A DNA stretch of 64,000 nt from positions 62,001-126,000 of the forward strand of contig NZ_JBHSGP010000005.1 in NCBI RefSeq assembly GCF_042654525.1, given 5' to 3'. Below, piece after piece: positions 18,706-26,839 of the stretch (the stretch's first letter is position 1; each line of letters begins with the position of its first letter). The notes below the pieces were generated by a model that ran no database searches, was not told the origin of the DNA, and worked only from the letters and a program-made list of their open reading frames with translations. The stretch comes from Geojedonia litorea (GTDB lineage: Bacteria; Bacteroidota; Bacteroidia; Flavobacteriales; Flavobacteriaceae). A program made the translations under genes and the position numbers.

Positions 18706-19418
18706 TTACTTTGTTTTGCTACCGTATAATTGATGTACTTTTTCTTCATCCACAAATAGGCAAAACAATCCATAAGCGGCCCCAATAAACGATTCCATAA
18801 CCCAAATTTTGCGGTTCCAGCTACCCTCGGGAAATGTTGTACGGGTACTTGAATTACTTTACCATGCTGTAATAAAATCATGGCTGGCAAAAAGCGGTGT
18901 AATCCTTTAAACATGGGAATACGTTTGGCATACTCAGTCTTGATTACTTTTAAAGGACAGCCAGTGTCATCCATACCATCATGTGTAAACGTCCTGCGAA
19001 TTCCATTGGCAATTTTGGAAGACATATTTTTAACAAACGAATCTTTTCTATTGGCGCGAACTCCAGTGACCAAATCATAGTCTCCAATGTACTCCAAAAG
19101 CAGGTTGAAATCGGATGGTGCCGTTTGAAGATCAGAATCGATGTAACCTACGAGCTCAGTTTCGGCATAGTCAAAACCTGCTTTTATAGCTGCACTTAAT
19201 CCTCGATTCTCTTTGAACGCGATGTATGAAAAATTAGAGTGCCGTTCACAAATATTTTCAATTAAAAGTTGGCTACCGTCTTTAGAGCCATCATTCACAA
19301 ACATTATTTTCGTGGGAAAAGTGGCTATTTTGGTATACGCCAAGAGTTCTTGTTCAACTCGCTCTAAATTTTCTTCTTCATTATAAACAGGAACAATAAT
19401 GGTGAATTTATAGTGCAT
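18702..19418 (-). CDS. GT2 dolichol-phosphate-mannose synthase-like glycosyltransferase
   Basis: A 238-residue GT-A fold enzyme. It begins FTIIVPVYNEEENLERVEQE, then shows FVNDGSKDGS, AIKAGFDYAETELVGYIDSD with the metal-binding DSD, and DDTGCPLKVIK. This is the DPM/ArnC-like group, which loads a nucleotide sugar onto a polyprenyl phosphate on the cytoplasmic face. No C-terminal membrane helices are present, so the LAB_N partner may supply membrane contact. First gene of a three-gene operon with the LAB_N and GT39 genes. Confidence 0.88.
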   Translation of the reverse strand: MHYKFTIIVPVYNEEENLERVEQELLAYTKIATFPTKIMFVNDGSKDGSQLLIENICERHSNFSYIAFKENRGLSAAIKAGFDYAETELVGYIDSDLQTAPSDFNLLLEYIGDYDLVTGVRANRKDSFVKNMSSKIANGIRRTFTHDGMDDTGCPLKVIKTEYAKRIPMFKGLHRFLPAMILLQHGKVIQVPVQHFPRVAGTAKFGLWNRLLGPLMDCFAYLWMKKKYINYTVAKQSK

Positions 19419-19517
19419 TTATTAGTGCTTTGTTCTGGCAAAAATATTCTTTTTATGTTAATATATAATGATTCTTATTGATATAAAAATCGTTATTTTG
19501 CACGGGATAGCCATTTT

Positions 19518-20471
19518 ATGATGAAAATACTTGTTACCGGAGCGGTTGGATTTATAGGGTCACATACCGCTGAACGTCTAAAAAAAGAAGGCCATGAAGT
19601 GATAGGTGTGGATAATTTTTCACCTTATTACAGTCTTGAATTGAAACAGTTAAATGCTAAAGCATTAGAGGCGAAAGGCATTAAAATTATTAAAGCCGAT
19701 TTGAGGGCCGAAAACTTAAATAGTATGTTGCCTGAAGATGTAGATTATATTTTTCATTTTGCAGCACAACCTGGAATTTCATCCACGTCTACATTTGAAG
19801 ATTATTTTAGTAATAATGTAATTGCCACAAAGCAATTAATAGATTATGCTTTGGGTTGTAAGCGGTTAAAACTTTTTGTGAATATCGGGACCTCTTCCAT
19901 TTACGGTCTAGAAGCCACCTTTCCCGAAGATGTGGCACCAGAACCTGCATCACATTATGGAGTGACTAAATTGGCTGCGGAGCAACTAGTACTACAAAAA
20001 AGTCGCGAAAACCAGTTTAAAGCCTGTTCATTGCGATTGTATTCGGTTATTGGCCCAAGAGAACGCCCTGAAAAAATGTATACAAAACTTATTGATTTAG
20101 GGTTGAAAGGTGAAGCCTTTCCACTTTTTGAAGGTAGTGATGTACATTTACGCAGCTTTACTTATGTTGGAGATATTGTTGATGGTGTGGTTAGTGTTAT
20201 TGGTAATGAAGAAAAAGTTAATGGTGAAATAATTAATCTAGGAACTGAAGTTGAACATACTACTCAAGAAGGCATTGAAGCCGTAGAGCAGGTATTAGGA
20301 AGGTCAATTATGCTTCATGTCATTCCAAAACGTCCGGGAGATCAATTGCGCACTAAAGCCAATATTGATAAGGCTAGAAAGTTACTGAATTACAATCCAA
20401 AGACCACTCTGCTACAAGCGGTTAAACATCAAGTTGATTGGTTTAAGTCAAATTTCAATGCGATTAAGTAA
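19518..20471 (+). CDS. NAD-dependent epimerase/dehydratase (nucleotide-sugar SDR)
   Basis: A 317-residue extended SDR. The Rossmann motif is GAVGFIGSH, with an Ala where most relatives have Gly-Ala/Gly. The catalytic Ser/Tyr/Lys occur in NIGTSSIYG and ASHYGVTKLAAEQL. GVDNFSPYYSLELKQLN resembles UDP-glucuronate 4-epimerases (PYYDxxLK), so that is the likeliest activity, though specificity is not certain. Two adjacent ATG codons (19518 and 19521) are possible starts. It is divergent from the GT2 operon and its end overlaps the converging lipid kinase gene by 8 bases. Confidence 0.82.
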   Translation: MMKILVTGAVGFIGSHTAERLKKEGHEVIGVDNFSPYYSLELKQLNAKALEAKGIKIIKADLRAENLNSMLPEDVDYIFHFAAQPGISSTSTFEDYFSNNVIATKQLIDYALGCKRLKLFVNIGTSSIYGLEATFPEDVAPEPASHYGVTKLAAEQLVLQKSRENQFKACSLRLYSVIGPRERPEKMYTKLIDLGLKGEAFPLFEGSDVHLRSFTYVGDIVDGVVSVIGNEEKVNGEIINLGTEVEHTTQEGIEAVEQVLGRSIMLHVIPKRPGDQLRTKANIDKARKLLNYNPKTTLLQAVKHQVDWFKSNFNAIK

Positions 20472-21354
20472 TAACCTGTAACGACTTCTCCATTACAGAT
20501 ATCGAAATAGATTTTTTATTTATAGGAAAATACTCGCCATCAATTTGGGAGTGAAATAGCTTTTCATGGGATTGCGAAAGTTCTGCATTTTTAATCTGAA
20601 AACTTTTGACTTCTTTTAAGATATGATGCTTTTTAAAAAGCATTAAAAATCCAAACAAAAGGGTCCTTAACTTATTTGTTTTAGGCACCATGACTATATC
20701 TAATAAACCATCTTGTAGTGAAGCTTTTGGGGTTAAACTAACCTTATAGCCCATTTCATTAGAATTAGAAATAAAAAGCAGCAATGGATTAATGGACAGC
20801 TTTTCATTGTTTGTTGAAATTTGAATCAAATGGTCATCTTTAGATTCCAAAAGTGATTTTATAGAAGCTTTTAAATAACTATAAAATCTTCTTTTTTTGG
20901 AAGCTTGGTAGTGTTTAATCACTTTAGCCGCAATACCAAATCCTGCATTGCTAAAAAAATAATTATCATTAAACCGTCCGACATCTATTTTTTTAATGGC
21001 TTGTTTTTTTATCACCATTAAGGCCTGTTTTTTATTCTTGGGGATATTAAGATGGGAGGCAAGGCCATTTCCAGACCCCATAGGAATAATCCCTAAAATT
21101 ACAGGCGTATTAACAATACACCGGGCAATTTCATTGATGGTGCCATCGCCACCACAAGCCACTATAATTGAAGCTTGTTCTTTTAGAGAATCCTTGGTAA
21201 GTATTGTGGAATGTGTTGGATATTCTGAATATTTTATAGACACCTCATAGTGTTCAGGATCAAAGATGTCATACACATCTTCAAGACGTAAATCATTGTT
21301 GCCAGATCCAGCGACTGGGTTAATAATAAAGTGTATGTGAATGGCTTTTGTCAT
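20464..21354 (-). CDS. Diacylglycerol/sphingosine-type lipid kinase (YegS/BmrU family)
   Basis: A lipid kinase of about 296 residues. The start at 21354 (MTKAIHIHFIINPVAGSGNN) puts the nucleotide-binding NP-AGSG motif at the usual N-terminal position; in-frame ATGs at 21384 and 21369 are alternatives. The catalytic-domain signature IIVACGGDGTINEIAR and the MGSGNGLASHLNIP segment are intact. Family members phosphorylate diacylglycerol or related lipids at the membrane surface. It is followed upstream by a spacer of about 170 bases holding nothing I recognise. Confidence 0.88.
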   Translation of the reverse strand: MTKAIHIHFIINPVAGSGNNDLRLEDVYDIFDPEHYEVSIKYSEYPTHSTILTKDSLKEQASIIVACGGDGTINEIARCIVNTPVILGIIPMGSGNGLASHLNIPKNKKQALMVIKKQAIKKIDVGRFNDNYFFSNAGFGIAAKVIKHYQASKKRRFYSYLKASIKSLLESKDDHLIQISTNNEKLSINPLLLFISNSNEMGYKVSLTPKASLQDGLLDIVMVPKTNKLRTLLFGFLMLFKKHHILKEVKSFQIKNAELSQSHEKLFHSQIDGEYFPINKKSISISVMEKSLQVIT

Positions 21355-21551
21355 ATCATTGTAATCCATTAAGATAAGACGCAAAAACGAGATAATAAAG
21401 TAAATGCACTAACAAACACTTTTGGTAATGCAAAACAGTCAAGACAAAACAACTTCAACATAATTGATTTTATTAAATGTTTTGAGCAAATGTAGAGAAG
21501 TATCAACTTATTATTTGCTAAAATTATTGTAAAAAATCAGTGCTTCAGAAA

Positions 21552-22637
21552 TTATTTTATTTGGAGCCCTAAAAGAAATTCTGCGGCAGCAAATGGCGTA
21601 GTTTTACCAGCTTGAATTTGTTGTAATTGTATTTCTAGTGCTTTTTTGACTTTTGGAAGGGCATAAAAATCCGATTTCAGGCGGTCTTCAATGGTTTGCA
21701 ATAGCCAAAATTTATTTTGTTCGGTTCGATGAGTTTCAAACCATTTGTTTTTCTTGGTAAACTTTAAAAAGTCCTCAATCATATTCCATAATTCATCAAT
21801 GCCTTCATTGTGAAGGGCACTACAGAGACGTACTTTGGGTTGCCACCCAGACGCTTTAGCAGGATAGAGATGCAACGCCCTACTAAATTCAACTTTGGCA
21901 AGTTTTGCCTGTTTCATATTCTTTCCATCGGCTTTATTTATGGCAATAGCGTCTGCCATTTCCATAATGCCTCGCTTTATGCCTTGGAGTTCATCTCCAG
22001 CACCAGCCAATTTTAATAATAAAAAGAAATCAACCATACTATGAACGGCCGTTTCGCTTTGACCAACACCTACCGTTTCTATAATAATGGTATCAAAACC
22101 TGCTGCTTCACATAGGATAATAGATTCTCTAGTTTTTCGTGCAACTCCACCTAAAGAGCTTCCCGAAGGTGAAGGCCTAATAAAAGCATTCGGACTTTTA
22201 ACCAAATCTTCCATGCGAGTTTTATCACCAAGGATACTACCTTTTGTGATGGAACTACTAGGGTCAACTGCTAAAACTGCCACTTTTTTACCTTGAGATA
22301 TAAGATGTAGACCAAAAGCTTCAATAAAGGTGCTTTTCCCTACCCCTGGAACACCTGTGATTCCTAGCCGTATAGATGGATTGGAGTAGGCCAAACATGC
22401 CTTTAATATACCATTTGCCTTTTCTAAATGACTAGGATTAGAGCTTTCTAATAGGGTAATGGCACGACTCAATGCTGTAATATCACCAGAGATGATACCT
22501 TTGACCAACTCATCAGCTGATGGTTGTATTTGTCGTCTTTTTTTTAAGGCATCAATAGATGATGAATTAGTAAGATCTGTATCAGCTATTCCTTGCCGTT
22601 CATTTAATGCTGAAGAAGATTTGCTTTTTTTGTTCAC
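21552..22637 (-). CDS. meaB: Methylmalonyl-CoA mutase-associated GTPase MeaB
   Basis: A G3E-type GTPase of 361 residues that guards loading and reactivation of adenosylcobalamin in methylmalonyl-CoA mutase. It shows the P-loop GVPGVGKSTFIEAFG, VDPSSSITKGSILGDKTRM, IIIETVGVGQSE (Walker B region) and INKADG (base recognition). It has a short N-terminal Ser-rich extension compared with relatives. No mutase gene is in this window. It lies 17 bases downstream of the DUF2911 gene on the same strand and is likely co-transcribed. Confidence 0.92.
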   Translation of the reverse strand: MNKKSKSSSALNERQGIADTDLTNSSSIDALKKRRQIQPSADELVKGIISGDITALSRAITLLESSNPSHLEKANGILKACLAYSNPSIRLGITGVPGVGKSTFIEAFGLHLISQGKKVAVLAVDPSSSITKGSILGDKTRMEDLVKSPNAFIRPSPSGSSLGGVARKTRESIILCEAAGFDTIIIETVGVGQSETAVHSMVDFFLLLKLAGAGDELQGIKRGIMEMADAIAINKADGKNMKQAKLAKVEFSRALHLYPAKASGWQPKVRLCSALHNEGIDELWNMIEDFLKFTKKNKWFETHRTEQNKFWLLQTIEDRLKSDFYALPKVKKALEIQLQQIQAGKTTPFAAAEFLLGLQIK

Positions 22638-22654
22638 AATAGATGCTATTGGTT

Positions 22655-23236
22655 TTAGTCACCTTGAGGAGTTGCCTCTTCTAAAGGTACTTCAATTTTT
22701 GTAGTATCCCAAGCCATAGTAAGCTTTAAATGTCCGGTAGTATTATTAAAAGCAATAGTAAACTGTTCTACTACAGAGTCTAATTGTTCTACAGGAACAT
22801 CAATTTCTAGTAGGTCATAATTTGGATCCCACATGGGTTTCATTTGCTCATCTACCCCCCATTTGTACTTTTTGGTATTAAACATAACTTTCCAAACACT
22901 GTCATTGGGCACGGTCCATAAAGTATATTCGCCTTTTGGCACAACATAGCCTTTAATGAACAGATCTTTATTGGTTATAAAAGTTGTAGCTTCATTGGCT
23001 CCTGTTCGCCATACTTCATTAAATGGCACCAATCCTCCAAAAATAACGCGCCCTTTTTTGGAAGGCCTATTATAAAACACTTCTAATTTTAAGTCGTTAA
23101 GCTTAAACTCCACCGAATCTTTAGGGCTTAATCTAGAAGCAAAAATGTTTTCAACAAAAATAGAGTATAAAAAAAGACCTAAAGTCACAATAGTCAACAA
23201 GACCAACAGTCGTTTTAAAAACGTATTCATAAGCAA
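22655..23236 (-). CDS. DUF2911 domain protein, membrane-anchored or exported
   Basis: A 193-residue protein with an N-terminal hydrophobic segment (LLVLLTIVTLGLFLYSIFV), then the DUF2911 signature: LEVFYNRPSKKGRVIFGGLV, PFNEVWRTGANEATTF, and FIKGYVVPKGEYTLWTVPN. DUF2911 proteins are common in Bacteroidota, are exported and have a beta-sandwich look, with no known activity. It is the first gene of a pair with meaB. Family call strong; role unknown. Confidence 0.85.
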   Translation of the reverse strand: MLMNTFLKRLLVLLTIVTLGLFLYSIFVENIFASRLSPKDSVEFKLNDLKLEVFYNRPSKKGRVIFGGLVPFNEVWRTGANEATTFITNKDLFIKGYVVPKGEYTLWTVPNDSVWKVMFNTKKYKWGVDEQMKPMWDPNYDLLEIDVPVEQLDSVVEQFTIAFNNTTGHLKLTMAWDTTKIEVPLEEATPQGD

Positions 23237-23348
23237 TTTTATGTGTTTTGTAATTTATGATAAATATAATTTAAATACCATAGGTGTAAAATACTTAACG
23301 GAATTTTATTACATTTTGTATGAATTTAAAAAAAAAGCATCGCATTTT

Positions 23349-23374
23349 GCAACACTTGTTTTTTTGTATCGTCC
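23349..23374 (+). promoter_or_regulatory. Candidate ECF-type autoregulated promoter
   Basis: GCAACACTT (AAC at 23351-23353) and CGTCC (CGTC at 23370-23373) are separated by 16 bases. This is the classic ECF promoter layout AAC-N16/17-CGTC. It lies about 40 bases upstream of the start of an ECF sigma factor gene, as expected for self-activation. Confidence 0.5.
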
Positions 23375-23415
23375 TTATAACGAACTCAACCATTAACCAA
23401 AAGATCTAATAACGC

Positions 23416-23967
23416 ATGTTTCAAGTTGATATTATTGAAAAATGCAAGCAAAACAACCGAATAGCACAATTGCAATTGTATAATCAATATTGCGATGGCA
23501 TGTTTGCTGTAGCTATGCGTTTTGTTAAAGATACTATGGAGGCCGAAGATGTAGTACAAGAAGCTTTTATAAAAGCTTTTTCCAAATTACATCAATATAA
23601 GGCCGAAGTTACTTTTGGAGCCTGGTTAAAACGTATCGTAATCAATAAAAGCATTGATTTACTTAAATCTAAAAAACAGCAAATGCTGCAATTGGATGAG
23701 GTGCACCTTAAAGTAGTTGATGATAATTATGATAACGAATGGTTGGTAGACGATAGTATAACTCTAGACGAGGTTAAACACGCGATTAATAAGCTTCCTG
23801 ACAAGTATCAATACGTAGTGATGCTGTATTTAATTGAAGGTTATGACCATCAGGAAATAGCCGAAATTTTAAATATTTCAGAAGTTGCTTCGCGAACACA
23901 GTTATCTCGAGGAAAAACACAATTAAAAGAACTTTTAACACACAAACATCATGGCGCAGGACATTAG
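23416..23967 (+). CDS. ECF subfamily RNA polymerase sigma factor
   Basis: A 183-residue group 4 sigma factor with region 2 (MFAVAMRFVKDTMEAEDVVQ, then EAFIKAFSKLHQYK and FGAWLKRIVINKSIDLLKSK) and region 4 (LPDKYQYVVMLYLIEGYDHQ then EIAEILNISEVASRTQLSRG helix-turn-helix). No region 3 or C-terminal extension is present. It overlaps the next gene, a membrane protein of anti-sigma type, by 17 bases. A matching ECF-type promoter lies upstream. The third gene encodes an exported protein, so the module probably responds to envelope conditions. Confidence 0.93.
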   Translation: MFQVDIIEKCKQNNRIAQLQLYNQYCDGMFAVAMRFVKDTMEAEDVVQEAFIKAFSKLHQYKAEVTFGAWLKRIVINKSIDLLKSKKQQMLQLDEVHLKVVDDNYDNEWLVDDSITLDEVKHAINKLPDKYQYVVMLYLIEGYDHQEIAEILNISEVASRTQLSRGKTQLKELLTHKHHGAGH

Positions 23968-24514
23968 AAAATTATTGGAGCAAGAGACTCAACTATCCAA
24001 GCTTAAAATGCCAGATGGTCACGAAGCTCGATTTTTAGATAAACTAGATCAGGCCTTGCCGGTTGAGACTAAAAAGAGGTCAATATTTAATTTTATAAAT
24101 ATTGCGGCAAGCGTAGTGGTGCTAATTGGTTTGAGTTTTGGAGCGTATAAAGTATTTGAAACCCCTGTTGAACAGCCAAAAACAGAAGTGGCTACACAAC
24201 TTAAGTCCTTAGGAGATATTTCCCCAGACTTAAAAAAAGTTGAAGATTATTATCTGGCGAACATCAATTTAGAATTGTCTAAAGTAAAATTAACGCCAGA
24301 GAATAAAGAGCTTTTTGATGGTTACGTGCTGAAACTTGAAGAGTTAAATGACGAATACACGAAACTTTCGGTTGAGTTGACCGAGAATGGTCCAAACGAA
24401 CTTACAGTAAGTGCTCTAATTGATAATCTTAAACTTCGTCTTAATTTATTATATCGTCTTAAAGAACAATTACAGGATTTAAACGAGTCAGATTTAGATC
24501 AACAAACAAGTTAA
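23951..24514 (+). CDS. Putative membrane-bound anti-sigma factor
   Basis: A 187-residue single-pass protein: a charged cytoplasmic N terminus (residues 1-45; MAQDIRKLLEQETQLSKLKM), one membrane segment at about 50-67 (IAASVVVLIGLSFGAYKVF), and a helical, acidic periplasmic part with coiled-coil character. No ZAS-type His-x3-Cys-x2-Cys motif is seen. The anti-sigma call rests on topology and on the 17-base overlap with the ECF sigma gene. Such proteins of about 190 residues follow ECF genes in many Flavobacteriaceae. Confidence 0.65.
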   Translation: MAQDIRKLLEQETQLSKLKMPDGHEARFLDKLDQALPVETKKRSIFNFINIAASVVVLIGLSFGAYKVFETPVEQPKTEVATQLKSLGDISPDLKKVEDYYLANINLELSKVKLTPENKELFDGYVLKLEELNDEYTKLSVELTENGPNELTVSALIDNLKLRLNLLYRLKEQLQDLNESDLDQQTS

Positions 24515-24525
24515 AAACAATAAAA

Positions 24526-26070
24526 ATGAAACACATAAAATTAATAATGACACTACTCTTATGTTGTGGTACATTTAGTATGTCGGCACAACAGAAGATG
24601 ACTAAATTGTCAAAATCAGTAGACGTCACTAAAGATGTGAACATCAATCTTAACACCAGTTATGTACAAATTGAAGTAGACACCTGGAACAAAAACACTT
24701 TAGAGATTGAAGCCTACATTGGTAGTGACAAGTTGAGTAAAGAAGAGCTCAAAAAAGCACTAGATGCTTGGAATGTTAAGGTAGAAGGTTCAGGAAATAA
24801 TGTGACCATTTCGGCTCAAGGTAATCGAGGGTCATGGGGTGATCATGATTTCGATTTCAATTTCAATTTTGATGCCTTAAGGGATTTGGAAATCCACTTG
24901 GCCGACTTGCCAGAAATGCCAGTGCTTCCAGAAATGCCTGAAATGCCAGTTCTACCTGAAATGAAAATGCCAAAGATGCCAAAGATGCCCGCATTACCAA
25001 AATTACCAGAAGGGATCCATAATGTGAATTTTGATACCGAAGCCTATAAAAAGGATGGAGAAGCATATTTGGAAAGATGGAGTGCAGAGTACGAAGCCAA
25101 ATACGGAAAGGCTTACAAGGACAAAATGAAAGCTTGGGCTAAAGAGTTTAGTAAAGTCGATTGGAAAAGCTACGAAAAGGAAATGGAAGCCTGGGGTGAA
25201 GAGTTTGGTAAAAATTTCGGGAAGGAATACGAAGCTAAAATGGAAGCATGGGGTGAAAAATTTGGCGAACAATGGGGCAAGGAGTTTGAGGAGAAAATGA
25301 AAGTTTGGGAAGAAAAGCATGGCAAAGAAATGGAAAAACGTGCTGAAGCTATTGAAAAGCGTTCTAAAGAGTTTGAAAAACGTATGGAGCAACGCGACAA
25401 AGAACTCGCTAAACGTATGGAAGAGCGTCAAAAGCGTTTGGAAAACAGACAATCAGAATTAGAACAATCAATCGAAAATCGAAACAGTAAAGTTATCAGG
25501 ACGATAAAAATTAAAATGCCAAAGGATGCCAAATTGAAAATGAATGTAAGGCATGGTGAATTAAAATTTTCGTCAATCATCAATAACTTGAAAGCAGATA
25601 TATCACATTCTACATTAGTAGCAAATCACATTGGTGGAAGCGAGACTTCCATCAATGTGTCCTACTCTCCAGTGTTAATTAGCACCTGGGATTTAGGAGA
25701 GTTAAAATTAAATTTTGTGGATAAAGCTCAAATTAAAACCGTGAATAGATTGGTGCTTAACTCCAATTCTTCAAACATTGGAATTGATACCTTAACGGGT
25801 AATGCAGTAATTGATGGAAGCTTTGGTGATTTGTCTGTAAACCATATTGCCAATAGTTTTTCAAATCTCAATATTGTTTTGGAGAATAGTGATGCCCTTA
25901 TACATTTACCTGCTACTGATTATAATCTGCAATATAAAGGTAGTCGTTCGCGATTAAGCCACCCTAAAAAGAAGTCTTCAGAATCTGTTTCTACCTTTTC
26001 TACAGGAAATTTAAGCAGCCCAAAAACCATTGTGGTTAATGCTAAATTTAGCCAAGTTGTTATGCAATAG
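24526..26070 (+). CDS. Exported DUF4097-like beta-helix protein with coiled-coil insertion
   Basis: A 514-residue exported protein with signal peptide IKLIMTLLLCCGTFSMSAQQ. Residues about 25-110 and 325-514 have the short beta-strand pattern of DUF4097/adhesin-like domains (for example INVSYSPVLISTWDLGELKL). Between them lies a Pro/Met/Glu-rich stretch (about 127-165, repeats of LPEMP) and a highly charged, Trp-containing coiled coil (about 170-320) with repeats close to EAKMEAWGEKFG and KRMEERQKR. It follows the anti-sigma gene by 11 bases and is probably the output gene of the ECF module. I know no function for it. Confidence 0.65.
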   Translation: MKHIKLIMTLLLCCGTFSMSAQQKMTKLSKSVDVTKDVNINLNTSYVQIEVDTWNKNTLEIEAYIGSDKLSKEELKKALDAWNVKVEGSGNNVTISAQGNRGSWGDHDFDFNFNFDALRDLEIHLADLPEMPVLPEMPEMPVLPEMKMPKMPKMPALPKLPEGIHNVNFDTEAYKKDGEAYLERWSAEYEAKYGKAYKDKMKAWAKEFSKVDWKSYEKEMEAWGEEFGKNFGKEYEAKMEAWGEKFGEQWGKEFEEKMKVWEEKHGKEMEKRAEAIEKRSKEFEKRMEQRDKELAKRMEERQKRLENRQSELEQSIENRNSKVIRTIKIKMPKDAKLKMNVRHGELKFSSIINNLKADISHSTLVANHIGGSETSINVSYSPVLISTWDLGELKLNFVDKAQIKTVNRLVLNSNSSNIGIDTLTGNAVIDGSFGDLSVNHIANSFSNLNIVLENSDALIHLPATDYNLQYKGSRSRLSHPKKKSSESVSTFSTGNLSSPKTIVVNAKFSQVVMQ

Positions 26071-26100
26071 TTTCCTATTTTTGAGGAAATATATTCGTGC

Positions 26101-26802
26101 ATGACCAACATCCAATTTTCTGACTTTATTGCCCATATCAGCTCAAAATCTTTAAGGGTTCTAGATTCTAATATTCCTTTAAAAGACTATATTTCATTAG
26201 ATCTTTCAAAAAATAATTTAGCATTGAAAGCTATTGATACTTCCAGTTCTGAAGCTCTGGGGAATTTTGTGTTTAGCTATATCACTTCTAATAATGCTCA
26301 AGTAGCATTTGGAGGTTATAATGAAGTGAGAAACATATACCAACGCAGCACCTATTTTAATCAGAATGATGATGCCACCGAGCGTAATATACATTTGGGG
26401 CTAGATTTATGGATTGAAGTAGACACACCTATATATGCACCCTTGGAAGGAACCATTCACAGTTTTAAAAACAATGAAAATTATGGTGATTATGGCCCTA
26501 CACTTATTTTAAAACATAATGTTAATGGGGTTAAATTTTATACACTCTATGGGCATTTAAGTCTTGCTTCCATATCTAATTTAAAAAAAGGGCAACAGTT
26601 TAAACAAGGGGAGGAAATAGCAACTTTGGGAGAAGCTTCTGTTAATGGGGATTATCCACCGCATTTACATTTTCAAATCATAAGGGATCTTCAGGGATTT
26701 GAAGGTGATTATCCAGGTGTATGTTCACAACAGGATTTAGAATTTTATCTAGGTAATTGCCCAGACCCAAATCTGCTTTTAAAATTAACTGCGGGTTCCT
26801 AA
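26101..26802 (+). CDS. LytM/M23 family metallopeptidase
   Basis: A 233-residue protein whose C-terminal half is an M23 domain with the zinc ligands in NIHLGLDLWIEVDTPIYAP (His and Asp of HxGxD) and in the HLHFQI motif, plus LYGHLS. M23 enzymes cut peptide crosslinks in peptidoglycan. No signal peptide or membrane segment is visible, so it is either cytoplasmic or exported by another route, which is unusual for a cell-wall enzyme. Similar domains occur fused to aminotransferases in other bacteria. The 30-base gap to the previous gene allows co-transcription. Confidence 0.8.
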   Translation: MTNIQFSDFIAHISSKSLRVLDSNIPLKDYISLDLSKNNLALKAIDTSSSEALGNFVFSYITSNNAQVAFGGYNEVRNIYQRSTYFNQNDDATERNIHLGLDLWIEVDTPIYAPLEGTIHSFKNNENYGDYGPTLILKHNVNGVKFYTLYGHLSLASISNLKKGQQFKQGEEIATLGEASVNGDYPPHLHFQIIRDLQGFEGDYPGVCSQQDLEFYLGNCPDPNLLLKLTAGS

Positions 26803-26839
26803 TGGTTGAGATACAAACCAATGGGCTTGCTTTTAAGAG

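Noticed and set aside
25003..25452. Long antisense frame (149 codons) inside the coiled-coil gene
   Set aside because: It is a by-product of the repetitive Glu/Lys/Phe-rich coding sequence on the + strand, which has a signal peptide and operon context.
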